DNA from: Chitinophagaceae bacterium T5-Br10_B2g13
Lineage (GTDB): Bacteria > Bacteroidota > Rhodothermia > Balneolales > Balneolaceae
NCBI GenBank assembly: GCA_001564065.1
Contig: LKNA01000023.1
Location: 1-40,678 of the forward strand
DNA length: 40,678 nucleotides
Reading direction: 5' to 3'
The notes below the pieces were generated by a model, which saw only the letters and a program-made list of their open reading frames with translations, had not been told where the DNA came from and made no database searches. Below, in pieces: positions 33,397 through 40,678 of the stretch. The stretch's first letter is position 1, and the number at the start of each line of letters is the position of its first letter. Made by a program: the position numbers and the translations under genes.

Positions 33397-35526
33397 ATGC
33401 AAATTGCATTTTTTCAGGGTTTCAGCCCGATATTACCGGTCATCCTACTCTTATCCCTGGCGGCTTTAACCACATTCATCTCTTACTACACCTATCGAGA
33501 TCTGAACAAAGGCGGTCCGTTTAAAAGGTGGAGCTTGATCACCCTTCGTTCTCTCTCCCTACTGATCCTGATTATACTTCTTTTTAACCCGTTTTTTACC
33601 CGCGAATCTGTCACTACAGAATCCCCGCAATTAGCGATCTACTACGATAACTCCATCAGCGTTTCCCTTGAAAGAGGTGAATATGAGGGACTCGAAAGCT
33701 ACAGAGAGCGTCAGGAGCTGTTTAACGAACAACGAGATGACCGATTTACCTACACACAATTTTTATTTGATACTGAGATCTATTCCGGAGATGAATTAAC
33801 GGTTGATGGTACAGGAACCCATCTCAATGCCGTTTTAAATCATATCCTTGAGAATGAGAATCAATTTAAAGCTGCTGTTCTCTTTAGTGACGGAATAGCC
33901 ACACAGGGCAGAAACCCCGTATTTACAGCCACTCAGCTCTCGATCCCCGTTTTTACAGTTCCCCTTGGCGACACTACCACAGTACGTGATCTGGCTATCT
34001 CTGATGTGAACTTCCGTGATCCGGTTTATACAAATACGGTAACTCGAATCACGGCGGAAATACAGTATCAACAAGCAGAAAATGAGCAGACAGAAGTGAG
34101 GCTTATTGAGAATGGCACTGTTGTTGAGTCTTCTGAAATCCGGTTTCAATCATCATCAGGAAGCCGGCTGATTGAGTTTGAAAGGCAGTACAGCGATCCC
34201 GGGTTTTACGATTTATCCGTAGAAATAGTGCCTATCGAAGATGAATTCACTACAGAGAATAACATCTACACATTCACAACCGATGTGCTTGATGATAAAA
34301 CCCGGATCTTATCCATTGCATTCGAAATACATCCTGATGTTGCGGCGATACGAAATCAGATCGCTACCGATATTCAAAATGAACTGATTCAATCAACCTG
34401 GTTAGGCGGAGATCAATTTTTTGATACAGACCCCTTCTCTCCGGAATTTGATATTGATGATATTGACCTGATCATTCTGCATGGCGAACCTCCGGCTAAC
34501 TCAGATATTTCTGAAAGAGTGACCAATCTGATGGATCAAAAACCGGTCATATTTTTTACACTGCCGTCTTCTTTTCAGGGTAATCGATCATTCAATAATT
34601 TAAAACCTGCAGTACCGCAAACCGCGGGATCACCTATTGAGGTTCGTCCTGTTCGGGTCTCTTCTGATTTATCCCATCCCCTGCTGGAGTTAACAATTCC
34701 GCCTGAACGAACACTTCCTGCGCTTCTTTCCCATCAAAGTGAATACTCTATATCTCCTGCCGGTCAGATTTTGATCAATGCAAACTTTCAGGGAACAGAG
34801 ACAAGCATACCGGTTTTAGTTTCAGATGAAGGAGCAAACAGACGACTTGCTACAGTAAATACCTATGGGTGGTATCAATACAGGTTAAGCCGTCAGGATC
34901 AGTCCGGTGAGTTTTTCAGAAACCTGATTGACAACCTGGTCTCCTGGACCTCGACACCACCCGATCGAAGGACCCTGACTATCGAACCTGCAAAGAGCAG
35001 TTACACGGAAAATGAGTCCATACAAATCCGGGGTTCACTTATCAACGAACGCGGTGAACCTGAACTGAACGGGCTGATCGATGTAGATATTTTTGATGCG
35101 GATAGCGAAGCAGAAATAAGCACATTCAGGATGAGACACACCGGGTCAGGAAATTATATAGCTGAAATCGGCACATTGCCGAGCGGTACATACCGAGCTG
35201 TAGCCAGCGCTGCCTTGAATAATCGGGATTTAGGAACAGATGAAGCGCGTATAGCTGTTGGCCGGTCTAATGTCGAAATTTTGAATACACAGAGGGATGA
35301 TGCCTCTTTGAGAAGTATTGCGTTAAACAGTGGTGGTCTTTTTCTGGAAAATCTCGACTTCAGCAGATTTAACACCCATTTAGAAGAACAGGAACTGTAT
35401 GATACCGTTGAAGAGATATCAGAAACACAACGCTATCTGAGGGAATTCAGCTTGATCTGGTTTGCGGTTGTAATCGCACTTTTAACATCGGAATGGATTC
35501 TGCGAAGATCACTTTCGTTGCCTTAA
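33397..35526 (+). CDS. VWA-like membrane protein (MoxR partner candidate)
   Basis: 709 residues. Two N-terminal helices (about 10-30 and 46-66) precede a VWA-like domain in which DNSIS (about 85-89) matches the MIDAS DxSxS and SDGIATQG supplies the next acidic turn. Large beta-rich periplasmic domains follow (about 190-640), and a C-terminal helix is near 685-702 (SLIWFAVVIALLTSEWIL). This is the BatA/BatB-like layout with an extra long ectodomain. It probably works with MoxR at the inner membrane, in proximity to the SurA proteins of the same operon. Ligand and substrate are unknown. Confidence 0.8.
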   Translation: MQIAFFQGFSPILPVILLLSLAALTTFISYYTYRDLNKGGPFKRWSLITLRSLSLLILIILLFNPFFTRESVTTESPQLAIYYDNSISVSLERGEYEGLESYRERQELFNEQRDDRFTYTQFLFDTEIYSGDELTVDGTGTHLNAVLNHILENENQFKAAVLFSDGIATQGRNPVFTATQLSIPVFTVPLGDTTTVRDLAISDVNFRDPVYTNTVTRITAEIQYQQAENEQTEVRLIENGTVVESSEIRFQSSSGSRLIEFERQYSDPGFYDLSVEIVPIEDEFTTENNIYTFTTDVLDDKTRILSIAFEIHPDVAAIRNQIATDIQNELIQSTWLGGDQFFDTDPFSPEFDIDDIDLIILHGEPPANSDISERVTNLMDQKPVIFFTLPSSFQGNRSFNNLKPAVPQTAGSPIEVRPVRVSSDLSHPLLELTIPPERTLPALLSHQSEYSISPAGQILINANFQGTETSIPVLVSDEGANRRLATVNTYGWYQYRLSRQDQSGEFFRNLIDNLVSWTSTPPDRRTLTIEPAKSSYTENESIQIRGSLINERGEPELNGLIDVDIFDADSEAEISTFRMRHTGSGNYIAEIGTLPSGTYRAVASAALNNRDLGTDEARIAVGRSNVEILNTQRDDASLRSIALNSGGLFLENLDFSRFNTHLEEQELYDTVEEISETQRYLREFSLIWFAVVIALLTSEWILRRSLSLP

Positions 35527-35699
35527 TTGATTTACAGAAAGGATCTGAATTTATAATCCGGTAAATGTAATTGATCTATCCCTGATACTTTCCTATATCT
35601 GCACTATATTGAATGCGACAAGATTTAAGGAACTTCTTACTTAGTAATAAGTAATCGAATACAATCAACACTTAATAACAACTACAGACGACAGAATTC

Positions 35700-36419
35700 A
35701 TGAAATATACTTTTCAAATTATCACATTTCTGGCCATTACCGGTCTATTACTTTTCTCTGGCTGTGAGTCGGAAAACTACAGTTCAGAATCAGATTTAAG
35801 CTCAAAAGCAGATAGCGTTAGCTACAGCATCGGTTACCTTCAGGGATCCGGTATGGCTCAGGAAGGATTTACGGATATCGATATGAAAAACTTTGTTGCC
35901 GGTTTCCAGCAAGCCCTGGCTGAGCAAGATCCGGAAATAGACAGAATGGCTATGCAACAGACCATTCAGACCTATATGATGGAAGTTCAGCAGCGCCAGG
36001 AAATGGAGCGATCTGAGCAGGCTGAGGGTCAACGTGCCGAAGGTCAGGCTTTTCTCGAAGAGAATGCAGAACGTGAGGATGTAATGGTAACCGAATCAGG
36101 ACTTCAATACAGGGTTGTTGAGGAAGGAACCGGTGACAGGCCTGAAGCAACGGACCAAGTGGAAGTTCACTACAGAGGAACTCTCATTACCGGTGAAGAG
36201 TTTGACAGCTCTTACAGCCGAAATCAAACCGCAACTTTTCCTCTGAATCAAGTTATTCCCGGTTGGACTGAAGGACTTCAACTGATGCGTGAAGGCGCAA
36301 CCTATGAGTTTTTCATTCCATCTGAGCTCGCATACGGAACTAACCCTCCTCCGGGAAGCATCATTCTTCCAGGTTCAGTACTGATCTTTGAAGTTGAGCT
36401 GATCGACATCAAAGAGTAA
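35700..36419 (+). CDS. FKBP-type peptidyl-prolyl isomerase lipoprotein
   Basis: 239 residues. A lipoprotein signal ends with LFSGC (C22). An N-terminal FKBP-dimerisation region (about 30-125; LSSKADSVSYSIGYLQGSGM) is followed by the FKBP domain (about 132-238). Catalytic surface residues are recognisable in VEVHYRGTLITGEEFDSSY, FPLNQVIPGWTEGLQLM and YGTNPPPGSIILPGSVLIFEVELIDI. It resembles Mip/FkpA, periplasmic folding helpers. It stands alone between the VWA and queG genes; the 173 bp upstream carry only AT-rich leader sequence. Confidence 0.92.
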   Translation: MKYTFQIITFLAITGLLLFSGCESENYSSESDLSSKADSVSYSIGYLQGSGMAQEGFTDIDMKNFVAGFQQALAEQDPEIDRMAMQQTIQTYMMEVQQRQEMERSEQAEGQRAEGQAFLEENAEREDVMVTESGLQYRVVEEGTGDRPEATDQVEVHYRGTLITGEEFDSSYSRNQTATFPLNQVIPGWTEGLQLMREGATYEFFIPSELAYGTNPPPGSIILPGSVLIFEVELIDIKE

Positions 36420-36501
36420 CCATATATTTCTCATTTTAAGAATTACGGGTCGCGGGAACCACATTTCTGTCGACCCGATTCTTACATCTCACATCTATCC
36501 A

Positions 36502-37449
36502 ATGGATCCCCTCAAAAATACTCTTCATGTTCGTGCTAAAGCGCTTGAGCTGGGATTTGACCGGTGCGGATTCGCCAAAGCCGAAAAACTTGATGACGAC
36601 GCTTTTCGATTGGAAGAGTGGCTAAATCAAGGCGGACATGGCAACATGGATTGGATGGAGAATCATTTTGACAAACGAGTTGATCCCACAAAACTGGTAC
36701 CCGGCTCAAAAAGTGTGGTAAGCGTTATTGCGGGATACCGTTTCGAAGAGAATGAACAATTCGATCAAAACCACGACGTACCAAAAATCTCTAAATATGC
36801 CCGCGGAAGAGATTATCACAAACTTTTTAAAAACCGCTTAAAGCATCTTTTTCGCTACACCCGGGAACTTATCGGGGATGTTAACGGTCGCATATTTGTA
36901 GACTCAGCACCCGTTCTTGATCGAGCCTGGGGCCGTTTAGCCGGGAATGGCTGGATCGGTAAAAACAGCATGCTGATGAACAAAACCCACGGCTCCTGGT
37001 TTTTTATCGGAGAGATGATCATCGACGTTCCCTTTGTTTATGATGCCCCCGAAACCGATCACTGTGGAACATGCACGCGCTGTATAGACGCCTGCCCCAC
37101 CGACGCTATTTACGAACCGCAAAAAGTTGACGGGAGCAAGTGCATCTCCTATCTGACCATTGAGATGAAAGAGACGATGCCCGATGAGTTTAAGGAGCAG
37201 CTCGGTGAGTGGATGTTTGGCTGTGACATCTGCCAGGATGTTTGTCCCTGGAACCGTAAAGCAAAATATGGCTCATACGAAGATCTGAAACCCAGAGAGA
37301 ATGTACTCTATCCAACCGATCGTAAATGGAGTGAAATTACCGAAAGTGAGTTCGATGACATCTTTGAGGGAAGTGCCGTTCGCAGAGCCACACACAAATG
37401 GTTTGTCAGAAATGCAAAACTGGCTGAGGAGAATATAAAGGAGTCATAA
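36502..37449 (+). CDS. queG: Epoxyqueuosine reductase
   Basis: 315 residues. The N-terminal cobalamin-binding type region (KALELGFDRCGFAKAEKL; VDSAPVLDRAWGRLAGNGWIGKNSMLM) is followed by two [4Fe-4S] motifs, CGTCTRCIDACPTDAI and CDICQDVCPWN. Together these are the hallmark of QueG, which reduces epoxyqueuosine to queuosine in the tRNA wobble base of GUN anticodons, using a cobalamin cofactor. The length is slightly short of some members but the ends are complete. No other queuosine genes lie nearby. Confidence 0.95.
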   Translation: MDPLKNTLHVRAKALELGFDRCGFAKAEKLDDDAFRLEEWLNQGGHGNMDWMENHFDKRVDPTKLVPGSKSVVSVIAGYRFEENEQFDQNHDVPKISKYARGRDYHKLFKNRLKHLFRYTRELIGDVNGRIFVDSAPVLDRAWGRLAGNGWIGKNSMLMNKTHGSWFFIGEMIIDVPFVYDAPETDHCGTCTRCIDACPTDAIYEPQKVDGSKCISYLTIEMKETMPDEFKEQLGEWMFGCDICQDVCPWNRKAKYGSYEDLKPRENVLYPTDRKWSEITESEFDDIFEGSAVRRATHKWFVRNAKLAEENIKES

Positions 37450-37570
37450 GAGTCATTTCGCTTTCTTAAGCAGTCACATTTTTTTCAACTTTAAAAATGA
37501 TTTTGGAATCCTAAGGCTGATAAATACCTTTTAACAATAGATCAATTCGACTTCAAAACCATACAGTCCA

Positions 37571-38086
37571 ATGACTGAAAAATCGATCACTTTAACTCCG
37601 TCTCATAAATCACTTTTCTGGTGGTACCTTCTGGGAATCTTTTTAATTCCGCTCTTTGGCGTTGGTATTTACCTGATTTATAGATTTTATTCTGCTCACA
37701 ACGCTATTTCGTACAGAATAACGGACCACTCAATAACGGCAAAAGATTCTAAGTTTGAACAGAAGATGGATCTTGTAAACATCCAGAACGTTGATATTTC
37801 CCAAAAATGGATCGATAAAAAATTTGGATTAGGCTTAGTTACGATCCGGTCCGATTCAAACTCCATCGACCTTCTGGGAATGGAGAACCCGGAAAACCTG
37901 GCCAATACCATCATGTCTGCCGCCAAGGCAGAACGCAAACGGCTGGCAGAATTGAATAAGAAATCTGAGCCGGCAACACCTTCAAAACCCGGTCGGGATG
38001 ATCGGATCGACTATCTGACCGGTCTTTGGCAGCAGGGATTGATTTCTGAAGAGGATTACGAAAAAGAGCGGAAGCACTTCGAGTAG
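37571..38086 (+). CDS. Membrane PH-domain (bPH2) protein with SHOCT tail
   Basis: 171 residues. Two hydrophobic helices at about 15-42 (FWWYLLGIFLIPLFGVGIYLIYRFY) are followed by a bacterial PH/YdbS-like beta domain (about 45-118; ISYRITDHSITAKDSKFEQKMDLVNIQNVDIS). A SHOCT motif ends the protein (about 143-171; RIDYLTGLWQQGLISEEDYEKERKHFE), a short helical element often at the end of membrane or oligomerising proteins. Function is not known. It overlaps no neighbour. Confidence 0.8.
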   Translation: MTEKSITLTPSHKSLFWWYLLGIFLIPLFGVGIYLIYRFYSAHNAISYRITDHSITAKDSKFEQKMDLVNIQNVDISQKWIDKKFGLGLVTIRSDSNSIDLLGMENPENLANTIMSAAKAERKRLAELNKKSEPATPSKPGRDDRIDYLTGLWQQGLISEEDYEKERKHFE

Positions 38087-38175
38087 TATGCATCAAATTC
38101 AACGTGCGCCTGCTCTCTTCTAAAAAGAGGACATATCACTTCTCACATATCCTCATATATCTTTACATTGCCGGC

Positions 38176-39822
38176 ATGATTAGTTTGTTTTACAAAAATC
38201 CGGTTCACAGGTATGCCTTATCAATCATCCTGCCTGTTGCATTGCTGATCGTTCTGCCGGTCAGTTCAATTTCCCAAGATCTGAACCTCGATCCGATTCA
38301 GGATCGTTTTCGCTCAATCGCTCAAAACTCAGTCACCTCTTTGGAGGGATCCGGTGACCTGATCTGGATGGGGCCCGGATTGAATGCATACTCCGGGCTG
38401 ACCGGAGAGGTCTATATTCCTGAAATGGCAGACAGCGTTTTTGTTGGCCGCGGACGCGTTTTTTCACTGCAAGCAGATGGAGATCAAATTTTTGCCGGAT
38501 TGGGCTTCACCTCATCTATTGGTGATGATTCTGCACAGACGGCAATGGGGTACTACAGATCGGCTAACGCCGGAAATTCCTGGCAATTCATCCCTTTTCC
38601 ACTCGATGATCGTCCGGGTACAGCCTGTACAGGATCAGATGTCGGTACGCCCTGTGACATGGAGTTTGAATATGGCAATCGAACATATCTTCGTACCCGA
38701 ATTACCGTTCCGCAGCTATCCCCTCCGTTTGAGGTTGATTTATATGATCAAACACTATTATCCGTCAATTGGGCATCGGGACTGTTGAGAAGTTTGGACA
38801 ATGGAGTCAGTTGGGAGCGCTTGATTCTTCCGCCCTCTTCTCTTCATGAGATGAATCCAAACATGGATGATATTGAATGGATCTCCCAAACCTCGGATGG
38901 AAGCATCGTAAACAGATATGACCCGCGCTTCGACAACAATCTGTTAGGTTTTGGCCTGATGATCGATGATGATCAGAATGTATGGGTGGGAACTGCCGGA
39001 GGAATCAATATCTCACCCAATGCACTTACCGCACCGAGAAGTGAAATTGAATGGAGACGAATCTCCTTTCACTCGGATGAAGATAGCGGTCTTTTAGCCA
39101 ACTGGGTTGTTGCGATACGACAACAGCCGGGAACAAACCGAGTATGGATGACCAACTGGATGACGGACCGAGAGAATCGCGATCAGAATGGCGTGGTCTA
39201 CACGGATGATGCTGGAGTCACTTTTTATCATGCACTTACAGGAGTAAGAGTAAATGATATCGGATTTTGGGATGATAAGGTGTTTGCTGCTGCAGACGAT
39301 GGCCTCTACCTATCTGAGGACGATGGGGAGTCATGGGGCAGGATAAGCAGGATCAGCAGCCCTAACACTTTTATTAAGGAGGACGCCCGATACTACGCGA
39401 TTTCATCAACCGATTCTCACTTGTGGGTTGGAACGAGTGATGGAGCTGCATACACCTCTGATGGAGGTGAAAACTGGAGCATCCTTCGGGTCAATCTTCC
39501 TCTGCGCGGCGGAAATATCTATCAGCCAGATGCACCCGAAAGTGATACATATGCCTATCCAAATCCATTTTCGCCAACTCAACACGGTGTTGTACGAATC
39601 AAATTTGAAACCACCGCTCCCGGACCGGCTACCATTCAAATTTTTGATTTTGGATTGAATACCGTAAGAACTATTGAAGTTACAACTTCAGGCCAAGGCA
39701 GCTTCGAAGCCACCTGGAACGGACAAACAGAGTCCGGCCGATATGTTGCAAGCGGAACCTATTTCTACCGTGTGAAAACTCCATCCGGAACAGCTGATGG
39801 CAAGATATTATTGCTGGATTGA
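38176..39822 (+). CDS. Secreted Asp-box beta-propeller protein with sorting tail
   Basis: 548 residues from ATG 38176. An upstream GTG at 38104 would add 24 residues without improving the signal peptide; the ATG gives a normal one ending VSSISQ. The body carries about five Asp-box-like turns (NAGNSWQF, DNGVSWER, DDAGVTFY, DDGESWGR and DGGENWSI), indicating a sialidase/Ycf48-like beta-propeller. The C-terminus (about 455-548) is a FlgD-Ig/T9SS type A-like domain (YPNPFSP ... GTYFYRVKTPSGTADGKILLLD), so export to the cell surface or medium is likely. Enzymatic residues of sialidases are not recognised; function unknown. Confidence 0.8.
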   Translation: MISLFYKNPVHRYALSIILPVALLIVLPVSSISQDLNLDPIQDRFRSIAQNSVTSLEGSGDLIWMGPGLNAYSGLTGEVYIPEMADSVFVGRGRVFSLQADGDQIFAGLGFTSSIGDDSAQTAMGYYRSANAGNSWQFIPFPLDDRPGTACTGSDVGTPCDMEFEYGNRTYLRTRITVPQLSPPFEVDLYDQTLLSVNWASGLLRSLDNGVSWERLILPPSSLHEMNPNMDDIEWISQTSDGSIVNRYDPRFDNNLLGFGLMIDDDQNVWVGTAGGINISPNALTAPRSEIEWRRISFHSDEDSGLLANWVVAIRQQPGTNRVWMTNWMTDRENRDQNGVVYTDDAGVTFYHALTGVRVNDIGFWDDKVFAAADDGLYLSEDDGESWGRISRISSPNTFIKEDARYYAISSTDSHLWVGTSDGAAYTSDGGENWSILRVNLPLRGGNIYQPDAPESDTYAYPNPFSPTQHGVVRIKFETTAPGPATIQIFDFGLNTVRTIEVTTSGQGSFEATWNGQTESGRYVASGTYFYRVKTPSGTADGKILLLD

Positions 39823-39854
39823 GTGGATTTTTTTGAAAACTGAAACTACTAATC

Positions 39855-39966
39855 CGTCACTTCGAGCGGAGTAAATGGAGCAAGGCGAAATGAACGCAGT
39901 CGAGAAGATCTTGCCAAGCAACACAATGTTCTCGACAGGCTCGAACTGACGCGGGGTTTTGCTAGC
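39855..39966. repeat. 112-bp tandem repeat unit 1 (long hairpin plus spacer)
   Basis: Begins CGTCACTTCGAGCGGAGT, contains a 27-base insert, then TCGAGAAG, a loop of about 21 bases, and TTCTCGACAGGCTCGAACTGACG, the imperfect inverse of the beginning. The hairpin part is 39855-39951; a 15-base spacer (CGGGGTTTTGCTAGC) follows. It repeats at exactly 112 bp. Confidence 0.9.
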
Positions 39967-40078
39967 CGTCACTTTGAGCGGAGTAAATGGAGCAAGGCGA
40001 AATGAATGCAGCCGAGAAGATCTTGCTAAGCAACACAATGTTCTCGACAGGCTCGAATTGACGCGGGGTTTTGCTAGT
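39967..40078. repeat. 112-bp tandem repeat unit 2
   Basis: Same length as unit 1, with six single-base differences, all transitions, and the same hairpin plus 15-base spacer. No insertions or deletions relative to unit 1, so the duplication is probably fairly recent. Confidence 0.9.
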
Positions 40079-40106
40079 CGTCACTTCGAGCGGAGTCGAG
40101 AAGTTC
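40079..40106. repeat. Left arm of the GIY-YIG element
   Basis: CGTCACTTCGAGCGGAG then TCGAGAAGTTC: the third copy of the unit start, at the same 112-bp phase, but without the 27-base insert found in units 1 and 2. It is the probable ancestral arm. Confidence 0.8.
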
Positions 40107-40219
40107 ATTACTAAATTCATTTTTACTCCGACGCACTTCTGTTTGACGACATGCACATTTTATTGTAAGGAGATCGCATACTTTGTTTCATACAAGTAGA
40201 GTAACCAAATAATAAATTT

Positions 40220-40513
40220 ATGATGAAAATGAAAAAATCATGGGTGTACATTTTACTCTGTTCAGATGGTACTTTTTATACGGGATGCACAACAAATCTT
40301 AAGCAAAGAATAGAACAACACAGAGAAGGTTTATTTGGTGGCTATACGGCCAAAAGGAGACCACTTAAATTGGTTTGGTATGAAGAATTTCGTGATATAA
40401 ATAATGCCATAGATATGGAAAGGAAAATCAAAAAGTGGTCTCAGGCTAAAAAGAGGGCATTAATTAAAGGGGATTTTGATACTATCTCAAAACTTGCTAA
40501 GTCTAAAAATTAA
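40220..40513 (+). CDS. Small GIY-YIG nuclease inside a repeat-bounded element
   Basis: 97 residues. The GIY-YIG catalytic fold is complete: VYI (about 9-11), YTG (20-22), the arginine in LKQRIEQH, and the glutamate in DMERKIKKWSQAKK. The family is the COG2827/YhbQ-like stand-alone group, often found many times in Bacteroidota genomes, with a basic C-terminus for DNA contact. It should cut DNA using a single metal. The gene lies between inverted repeat arms at 40079-40106 and 40517-40540; the right arm starts 3 bases after the stop. This arrangement implies a mobile unit. Start is the first of two close Mets (40220 or 40223); a role in copying the repeats is inference. Confidence 0.88.
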   Translation: MMKMKKSWVYILLCSDGTFYTGCTTNLKQRIEQHREGLFGGYTAKRRPLKLVWYEEFRDINNAIDMERKIKKWSQAKKRALIKGDFDTISKLAKSKN

Positions 40514-40516
40514 CGA

Positions 40517-40540
40517 GTTCTCGACGGGATCGAACTGACG
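40517..40540. repeat. Right arm of the GIY-YIG element
   Basis: GTTCTCGACGGGATCGAACTGACG is close to the right end of the hairpin in units 1 and 2 and is an imperfect inverted copy of the left arm. Together they bracket 462 bp, 40079-40540. Confidence 0.8.
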
Positions 40541-40554
40541 TTTTCTAAATAATT

Positions 40555-40565
40555 CGTCACTTCGA
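40555..40565. repeat. Decayed extra repeat start
   Basis: CGTCACTTCGA restarts the left-arm sequence 14 bases after the right arm and then diverges. Probably a truncated copy. Confidence 0.45.
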
Positions 40566-40588
40566 ATACTATGACTAAATCAAGTGAA

Positions 40589-40678
40589 TCAGGCTGATTT
40601 TTTCCATTGTTCTTTCATATTCTGGATATGGTTTGGGTCATATTCTGATTGATTATTCCACATGGCGCAGTACAAACG
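40589..40678 (-). CDS. Possible C-terminal end of an unidentified gene
   Basis: The only minus-strand frame open to the right edge encodes 29 residues beginning RLYCAMWNNQSEYDP and ending KKSA before a TGA at 40591-40589. It would be the C-terminus of a gene continuing past the window. Too short for a family call; the other two frames on this strand are closed. Confidence 0.35.
   Translation of the reverse strand, partial: RLYCAMWNNQSEYDPNHIQNMKEQWKKSA

Noticed and set aside
38104-38175. Upstream GTG start for the Asp-box protein
   Set aside because: It would put 24 mostly unrelated residues before a normal signal peptide; ATG 38176 is preferred.
39855-40106. Tandem repeats as a CRISPR array
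   Set aside because: Only two full units plus one arm, 112 bp with internal dyads and identical spacers; no cas genes. Not a CRISPR array.
39808-40156. Minus-strand open frames covering the tandem repeats
   Set aside because: They share the repeated wording TASKTPRQFEPVENIVLL and arise from the 112-bp units, whose length is not a multiple of three. They are by-products of the repeats, not genes.

Overview
This window is a chromosomal segment that most resembles a halophilic or marine Bacteroidota-type bacterium, probably Balneolaeota/Rhodothermia (for example Balneolaceae). This assignment is inferred. The supporting signs are moderate GC, few Shine-Dalgarno sequences, TAnnTTTG-like promoter elements, type IX-like C-terminal sorting tails, auracyanin/halocyanin-type cupredoxins, a DUF2795 protein, acidic proteins, and a small GIY-YIG nuclease gene set among palindromic repeats. 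No tRNA, rRNA, CRISPR array, prophage or classical insertion sequence was seen.

Region 1 (1-6531, plus strand) is a copper, respiratory and stress cluster. It runs: a partial SCO1/SenC protein, a plastocyanin-like cupredoxin, an auracyanin-like cupredoxin, an Rrf2 regulator, a RIC/YtfE di-iron repair protein, a CopD-like membrane protein, two paralogous four-helix membrane proteins with a GW..Q....WMFPR signature, a Cys-rich Fur-family regulator and a P1B-type Zn/Cd/Pb ATPase. Together they point to copper delivery, electron transfer, nitrosative damage repair and metal efflux.

Region 2 (6541-13995) is metabolic. The minus strand carries a succinate-semialdehyde-type aldehyde dehydrogenase and a tryptophanase. 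Divergent from these are an ADP-forming acyl-CoA synthetase whose natural start appears to be a non-AUG codon, a Gfo/Idh/MocA oxidoreductase and a VOC protein. A PIG-L deacetylase converges on them.

Region 3 (14251-25106) holds a monocistronic acidic DUF2795 protein with a clear terminator, an Omp85 (TamA/BamA-like) protein, a lone cyclic-nucleotide-binding domain, RlmD, a CrtI/CrtD carotenoid desaturase, a YfcE-like phosphoesterase and a GT2 glycosyltransferase. It ends with an SLBB polysaccharide export gene split by one in-frame TAA.

Region 4 (25107-39822) holds a secreted multidomain endonuclease/exonuclease/phosphatase protein, then a nucleoside salvage pair (thymidine kinase and CNT transporter; the kinase has lost half of its zinc cysteines). 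Next is a four-gene run of two SurA-like foldases, MoxR and a VWA membrane protein. It closes with an FKBP lipoprotein, QueG, a PH-SHOCT protein and a secreted Asp-box propeller protein.

Region 5 (39855-40678) is the most unusual part. Two 112-bp tandem units, each able to form a long hairpin, are followed by a 462-bp element in which the same hairpin arms enclose a GIY-YIG nuclease gene. It looks like a compact mobile element with its non-autonomous relatives.
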